DNA from: Eubacterium sp.
Lineage (GTDB): Bacteria; Bacillota; Clostridia; Lachnospirales; Lachnospiraceae
Direction: 5' to 3'
Assembly: GCA_017541035.1 (NCBI GenBank)
Contig: JAFXZW010000021.1
Coordinates: 1-64,000, forward strand
DNA length: 64,000 nucleotides
Under the pieces are notes generated by a model. That model was not told the DNA's origin. It searched no databases and saw nothing but the letters and a program-made list of their open reading frames with translations. Positions within the stretch are counted from its first letter, which is position 1. Every line of letters starts with the position of its first letter. Position numbers and translations under genes: made by a program. Below are positions 59,921 through 64,000 of the stretch, in pieces.

Positions 59921-61444
59921 CTAATCCAGCTCTGCCTCCGCACGCTTGATCTTACCGGTCGCATTACGGTGGAAGGGCGTCGTTCTGACAACCAGGCCCA
60001 CGATCTGACGATAGGTAGGCTGACGCTTGTTATACTCGTCCAACATGGCCCTCAATGCCCCTCTCACGGTTTCCTCATCCAGCTTCTTTGCCTGCACAAC
60101 ATCCTGATCCGGGAAGATCCGTGCCGTAAGGCCGTTATTCTCGCCGGTTACGATCACCTCGCCAACCAGCGGATGGATACCAAGCTTATTCTCGATCTCC
60201 TCAGGAGAAATGTTCTCTCCGTTGGACAGAATGATCAGATTCTTTACTCTTCCGTTGATGAAGAGGAAGCCATCCTCATCCATATATCCCTTATCTCCGG
60301 TATGGAGCCAGCCATCCTTCAAAGTTTCTTCCGTCTCCCCGGGCATCTTGTAATAGCCCTGCATGACACTGCTGCCCTGAACCTGGATCTCACCGTTCTC
60401 AAAACGGAGCTTCACATTTGCCAGTGGTTTTCCGATAGAGCCGGCCTTGTGGCAGGACGGTGAATTAAAGCTGATAACCGGTGAGCACTCCGACATCCCG
60501 TAGCCCTCCAGGACAGTTACACCGTAAGCCTCCAGCTTCTCGATGTAAAAAGGATCCAGATGAGCGCCGCCGGTGAAAATGATGCGCAGTCTGCCGCCGA
60601 ATACCTGCTGGGCAACAGCTGCCTTCGGCACTGCTTCGTCCACCGCAGAGAGCCTCTTATAGATCGTTTCGATCATAAGGGGTACCATCAGCATAACCTC
60701 CGGCTTATAGATGCTCATGTTACGGATCATATGCATAAAGGAATCGTTGATACATACCACGGCTCCAAGGGAAAAGCCCTTCAGCCAGTCCATAACCAGA
60801 CAAAAGGCATGATGCACCGGAAGTACGCTCATGAGAACGCATCCCGGCTCAGCCGTAAAATTAACGGCAGTCACATTTTCCGCAAGATTGGACTGGGTCA
60901 GCATAACCCCCTTGCTCTTACCGGTTGTCCCGGAGGTATAGATCAAAGTAGCGATCTCGTCTTCAGCACGCCCTCTTGTATCTGCCTTTTCTTCCCCCTT
61001 TGCCATCAGTTCGGAAACCGTTTCAAATCCTTCAGCCGGTTCCTCCTGCAGCAGCCAGACCTTCTTAAGCGTCGGGCACGCAGCCATAAATGCAGCAGCC
61101 AGCGGAGCCATCTTCGGCATGAGGAAAAGCGCTTCCGCATCCGCATCCTGCAAAAGAGCTGTCAGATCTTCCACCGGGAGCCCGGCGTCCAGCGGAATAG
61201 CAATATTTTCCCCTGTCGTAATTCCCAGATAGCTTGCGATCCAACTCACTGAAGCCGTCCCGATCAGAGCAATGTGTGCTCCTGAGAATCCCTCAGCCGA
61301 AAGCCCTTTACGGATCGCAGCGACATTCTCCCCCAGTTCTCCGTAGCTTCTTTCCTTGATCTCCTTTTTCTCCAGCCAGCGCACGGCCGGAAGCTCCGCA
61401 AAGGATGTCTGCGCCTTATCCCATATTTCTCTTACCGTTCTCAT
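59921..61444 (-). CDS. AMP-forming acyl-CoA synthetase/adenylation enzyme
   Basis: 507 residues. ANL superfamily motifs in order: A3 ATLIYTSGTTGKSKGVMLTQ, A5 GYGMSECSPVISFN, A7 HTGDKGYMDEDGFL, A8 GRVKNLIILSNGENISPEEIE, and A10 RNATGKIKRA with the catalytic Lys. The acid substrate is not predictable by eye. It lies 20 bp after a stand-alone acyl carrier protein gene, so loading of that carrier, not CoA, is a reasonable idea. Its stop is on the same strand as the condensation gene upstream, all probably one unit. Confidence 0.9.
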   Translation of the reverse strand: MRTVREIWDKAQTSFAELPAVRWLEKKEIKERSYGELGENVAAIRKGLSAEGFSGAHIALIGTASVSWIASYLGITTGENIAIPLDAGLPVEDLTALLQDADAEALFLMPKMAPLAAAFMAACPTLKKVWLLQEEPAEGFETVSELMAKGEEKADTRGRAEDEIATLIYTSGTTGKSKGVMLTQSNLAENVTAVNFTAEPGCVLMSVLPVHHAFCLVMDWLKGFSLGAVVCINDSFMHMIRNMSIYKPEVMLMVPLMIETIYKRLSAVDEAVPKAAVAQQVFGGRLRIIFTGGAHLDPFYIEKLEAYGVTVLEGYGMSECSPVISFNSPSCHKAGSIGKPLANVKLRFENGEIQVQGSSVMQGYYKMPGETEETLKDGWLHTGDKGYMDEDGFLFINGRVKNLIILSNGENISPEEIENKLGIHPLVGEVIVTGENNGLTARIFPDQDVVQAKKLDEETVRGALRAMLDEYNKRQPTYRQIVGLVVRTTPFHRNATGKIKRAEAELD

Positions 61445-61464
61445 TTCTTCCGCCTTTCTTTTGC

Positions 61465-61692
61465 TTACGCTTCATCCAACATCTTCAGGGCATCTCCGAT
61501 GGTGTACACCTGAAGAGCCTGCTCCTGTTCAATCTCTACATCAAAGGTATCTTCCAGCTCCCCCAGGAAGGACATAAAGTCTAGGGAGCTGAGTCCCAGG
61601 TCCTCACGAAAGCGCATCTCCTCTGTCAGATCCTCTGCCTTAACATCACAATACTGTGCAACAATCCTCTTAAACTCTGCAACCTTATCCAT
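61465..61692 (-). CDS. Stand-alone acyl carrier protein
   Basis: 75 residues, ATG behind AGGAG. Four-helix carrier layout with the phosphopantetheine Ser in DLGLSSLDFMSFLGELED (the usual DSL is SSL here). Acidic overall. Not the fatty-acid-synthesis ACP by context; it is placed between a condensation-like gene and an AMP-ligase. Confidence 0.9.
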   Translation of the reverse strand: MDKVAEFKRIVAQYCDVKAEDLTEEMRFREDLGLSSLDFMSFLGELEDTFDVEIEQEQALQVYTIGDALKMLDEA

Positions 61693-61747
61693 TTTCTTTC
61701 TCTCCTGTTCATTATATCCTTAAATTCCCTGTAGGCTGTAAGGAGTG

Positions 61748-61782
61748 TTTTTGTTTCGGCTTCGGTTGGCCGGAACAAAATC
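61748..61782 (-). other. Hairpin between the condensation-like gene and the ACP gene
   Basis: TTTTGTTCCGGC and GCCGAAACAAAA arms (one mismatch) form a stem in the 93-bp gap, 4 bp past the upstream stop on the minus strand. No U-run follows; might set relative expression of the two genes. Confidence 0.5.
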
Positions 61783-61785
61783 CTC

Positions 61786-63171
61786 CTAAACCTCAGCGAT
61801 GATCTCACCGATTTTTTTGTCCGGTTCGGAGATGCCTTTGAAAAGTATCCTCATCATGTAGTAGTAAAGCAGCTCCATATCCTTCTCCGTCAGACTTGCC
61901 GTCTGATAGTGATAAGAGAAGTTCATTCCACCGTTCTCCGTGTGAGAAACGGTGAGGTACATTTTCTTAGTGGCTGCTCCATTTGCAAACCATTTGGAAT
62001 GTGTCTGTATCTGATCCAGATATGGATTATCCACATGTACGGGAAGGGGCTGGTAGGTCAGGTAGCAGCTCTCATAGGTCGTATTGTCAGGCGTTTTGTA
62101 CCGCCTCTTCATCTCCTCCCGAATCAGTGCAGGATCATAGTTACTGTGCATGTAGATCCGGTTCTGCACATTTTGGATCTCATAAGCTGCCGCAAGGAAT
62201 TCCATATCTGCAGGAATCACGGTACGGCAGGGGAACATGATGGTCCGGCTTCCTCCGGAGGTCCATTCATCATGAGTACTCCGTCTGGAAATGAAGTTCT
62301 CGATGGTAATGTCCTCCTGCCCGTTATTGACCTTTGAAAGATAGGTCCGAATGCTGAGGAGAAGAAGGTTCGTCATGGAGATCTGATGGTTCATACAGAA
62401 GTCCATCAGTCCTCTGACCGGTTCCGGCTCCAGTATGTAATCCTTTACTGCAACGAACAGATTCTCTCTTTCAATATCTGCCGCACGAAGCTTCTTGCTT
62501 CTGTGTTTCTTCCTGGCGGCCTCCAGTACGGAGGGTCCCGAAATATCGGAGTACAGCGGCTCGCCAAGCAGATCCAGCTGATCATCCCAGAACTTTTTAT
62601 CCTTTGCAAAGCGCTTTTCATTTCCGGCCTTAGCCAGATCGTTAGCGAGGACGCTTTCGAAGTCTGCCAGGTCATCCGGATAAGGAGAACCGAAAGCATA
62701 ATGAGTATACAGCTTCATCAGGTCATTGACCATGACAACGAGGCCGCAGGAATCGATCAGACGATGATCCATGTGGATAAAGAAGCCGTTAAAGCCCTCC
62801 GGAAGCTTCAGCATGGTCACCTCACACATGGGGCGGTTATCTCCGTCCAGTGTTTCATAAGCCCAGCTCTGCATCAGGTTATCCGCTTCCTCCATCGTCA
62901 TACCGGAGAGATCCTTCAGAGGGATATCCCTGGAATCATGCTTGATCAGATACTGCATGATCTTACCGTCCTTATCCGGTTTCGTGAAACGCAGTCGCAT
63001 ACAGCCATATCTCTGATATTCCAGCTGAATGCATTTCTTCAGAAGACCGAAATCGATCTCTGCCTTCAGGGATGCAACAATGCTCACCCCCGATACCTGC
63101 TGTGTTTTGTACTCTCTGATCCATTGATAGTGCATGTTCTGTGCCGCGGTCAGCGGATACTCTTTTCTCAT
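61786..63171 (-). CDS. Condensation-domain-like acyltransferase (chloramphenicol-acetyltransferase fold)
   Basis: 461 residues if ATG 63171 (MRKEYPLTAAQNMHYQWIREY) is used, 12 bases after GGAGG; ATG 63183 adjoins the same site. The start PLTAAQ and the motif FFIHMDHRLIDSCGLVVMVNDL match the NRPS condensation/alcohol-acyltransferase superfamily (canonical HHxxxDG, here DHRLIDS, so the second His and Asp are kept). The rest keeps the two-lobed fold features LTMTNLLLLSIRTYL and RTVIPADM. It probably moves an acyl group from the ACP to an unknown acceptor. Confidence 0.75.
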   Translation of the reverse strand: MRKEYPLTAAQNMHYQWIREYKTQQVSGVSIVASLKAEIDFGLLKKCIQLEYQRYGCMRLRFTKPDKDGKIMQYLIKHDSRDIPLKDLSGMTMEEADNLMQSWAYETLDGDNRPMCEVTMLKLPEGFNGFFIHMDHRLIDSCGLVVMVNDLMKLYTHYAFGSPYPDDLADFESVLANDLAKAGNEKRFAKDKKFWDDQLDLLGEPLYSDISGPSVLEAARKKHRSKKLRAADIERENLFVAVKDYILEPEPVRGLMDFCMNHQISMTNLLLLSIRTYLSKVNNGQEDITIENFISRRSTHDEWTSGGSRTIMFPCRTVIPADMEFLAAAYEIQNVQNRIYMHSNYDPALIREEMKRRYKTPDNTTYESCYLTYQPLPVHVDNPYLDQIQTHSKWFANGAATKKMYLTVSHTENGGMNFSYHYQTASLTEKDMELLYYYMMRILFKGISEPDKKIGEIIAEV

Positions 63172-63223
63172 CTTGAAGAACATCCTCCTCTTTATTTCTT
63201 TTCTTTTCCTCTTGACAGCCGGG

Positions 63224-63252
63224 ACTGTATCACAGTCTTTTCCGATGTGCAA
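63224..63252 (-). promoter_or_regulatory. Candidate promoter of the condensation/ACP/ligase set with palindromic operator
   Basis: Minus strand TTGCAC (63252-63247), 17-base spacer, TACAGT (63229-63224): a weak promoter. A perfect palindrome GACTGT-GAT-ACAGTC (63223-63237) covers the -10, a placement and size usual for TetR-family operators. The leader to the ATG is about 50 nt. Confidence 0.5.
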
Positions 63253-63327
63253 TACCCCTTCGGACTTAATGAACACATTGAAGGAAAGTGACCGCAACAT
63301 AAAAGACAGGTTATAAAAATGTGTTTG

Positions 63328-63363
63328 ATAAAAAAATCGCCGGCATTTTCATACCGACGATTT
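63328..63363 (-). terminator. Terminator of the alpha/beta hydrolase gene
   Basis: Minus-strand arms AAATCGTCGG and CCGGCGATTT with a 10-base loop that contains the hydrolase stop codon, followed by TTTT. It isolates the hydrolase from the condensation gene. Confidence 0.85.
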
Positions 63364-64000
63364 GTCATACTTCATAAAAAAGTCTTTCATTTTCTTTTGA
63401 TAAAGATCCGGAGCTACGTAGGCCGAGCAGGAATGTCTCGCTCCCGGGATCAGCACCAGCTCCTTCGGAGCTTTACAAAGCCGGAAATTCACTCCGCTGT
63501 TCTCCGGCCACACATAGGTATCCTTTTCTCCGTGAAAGAAAAGAACAGGTCTTGTATTCACGGAAAGAGCCTTATCTGTCATTGTATCCTTCATGCGGAA
63601 GTCCGCGAAAATGCGGCACAGCAGATCCATGCGGAGAAGCAAGAATTCGATCCAGTGCAGGTGAAACCAGCCTGAGGCGATGTCCTTCATCTGCTGCTTC
63701 ATGGAATGAAAGCTGCAGTCGGAAATCAAACCGTGAACCTCCGGAGGAAGCTCATTCCCGGCTGCAAGAAGAACAGTGGCTCCTCCCATGGACTGTCCAT
63801 ACAGATAGATGGGCAGGTGCCTTCCATTCTGATCATTCAGCTTTTTTATCCACCCCAGAAGATCCTTATGCTCCTTTGCACCGAAGGTAATATATTTTCC
63901 TTCGCTCTCTCCGCAGCATCTCTGGTCAATAAAAAGGATATCCGAATGATTCTCATGAAGAAAGGGGGCAATGCAGGCTACGGTACCGAAACGCGTTCCC
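63349..64000 (-). CDS. Alpha/beta hydrolase, N-terminus cut by the window edge
   Basis: The frame stays open to base 64000, so the gene is longer than this about 216-residue part. Family features read in order: DILFIDQRCCGESEGKYITFGAKEHKDLLGW (in parts; the DxRxxGxS-like loop), the nucleophile elbow LYGQSMGGATV (Ser), HGEKDTYVWPENS (Asp) and GARHSCSA (His). This is the BD-FAE/YqkD-like lipase or peptidase-type family with unknown substrate. It ends with a terminator within its stop, so it is a neighbour, not a co-transcribed member, of the condensation set. Confidence 0.85.
   Translation of the reverse strand, partial: GTRFGTVACIAPFLHENHSDILFIDQRCCGESEGKYITFGAKEHKDLLGWIKKLNDQNGRHLPIYLYGQSMGGATVLLAAGNELPPEVHGLISDCSFHSMKQQMKDIASGWFHLHWIEFLLLRMDLLCRIFADFRMKDTMTDKALSVNTRPVLFFHGEKDTYVWPENSGVNFRLCKAPKELVLIPGARHSCSAYVAPDLYQKKMKDFFMKYDKSSV

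Overview
The window reads as a chromosomal segment of a Gram-positive anaerobe of the class Clostridia, most likely a Lachnospiraceae-type gut or rumen bacterium. This is inferred from a large Bacillus/Clostridia-type SRP RNA next to tadA, a glmS ribozyme leader, a DUF4317 gene, a RecD2 helicase without RecBC, frequent TTG and GTG starts behind strong GGAGG sites, a lipoprotein GH9 glycanase, and moderate GC. Species cannot be named from the sequence alone.

Layout. Positions 1-134 hold the 3' end of an IS3-family insertion sequence. 0.16-13.6 kb is mostly minus-strand housekeeping: a PAP2 phosphatase, a degenerate AAA protein, rlmD, a YfcE-like phosphoesterase, rdgB-like, a papain-like protease, a THUMP methyltransferase, pgi, then murG on plus, an HD protein, SRP RNA and tadA. 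13.8-28.7 kb carries rsmA and tatD on minus, a plus-strand block (aminotransferase, malQ, plsC, a small membrane protein, a CPBP protease), then ddl, comF, recD2, mreB, a PAS/GAF sensor and a DivIVA-like hendecad coiled coil on minus. 28.9-32.2 kb holds a lipoprotein and glmS. 32.3-38.8 kb is a minus-strand cell-envelope block (SleB-type hydrolase, GtrA, GT2, metG, murA). 38.8-44.8 kb holds a truncated DUF4317 gene and a four-gene ABC transporter plus two-component module. 45-51 kb holds pyrI, pyrB, a divergent carbamoyltransferase, metK, a GNAT and a hybrid histidine kinase. 51.2-57.5 kb holds YfhO, a GH9 lipoprotein and a HisA of the eukaryotic kind. 57.6-64 kb holds a CbxX-type AAA ATPase, a TetR regulator, and a discrete acyl-activation set (condensation-like protein, ACP, AMP-ligase), followed by a partial alpha/beta hydrolase at the edge.

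How the genes fit together. Cell-wall synthesis is strongly represented: glmS makes the amino-sugar precursor, murA and murG act early and late on the peptidoglycan precursor, ddl makes D-Ala-D-Ala, and mreB and the DivIVA-like protein organise growth. RNA modification and quality control are also dense (rlmD, the THUMP methyltransferase, rsmA, tadA, metG).

Most striking signals: (1) the glmS ribozyme core is split by about 269 nt of nested palindromes at a point where the ribozymes I can recall have only a few nucleotides; (2) part of that insert matches a hairpin cluster at 8.35 kb, with paired (compensatory) base changes; (3) four dispersed palindromic elements with GGGTCAAAA-type arms, two of which share 40 of 42 bases; (4) a stand-alone condensation/ACP/AMP-ligase set with a perfect 15-bp palindrome over its likely promoter; (5) a coiled-coil protein with thirteen 11-residue repeats, ten of them with Cys at the same position.
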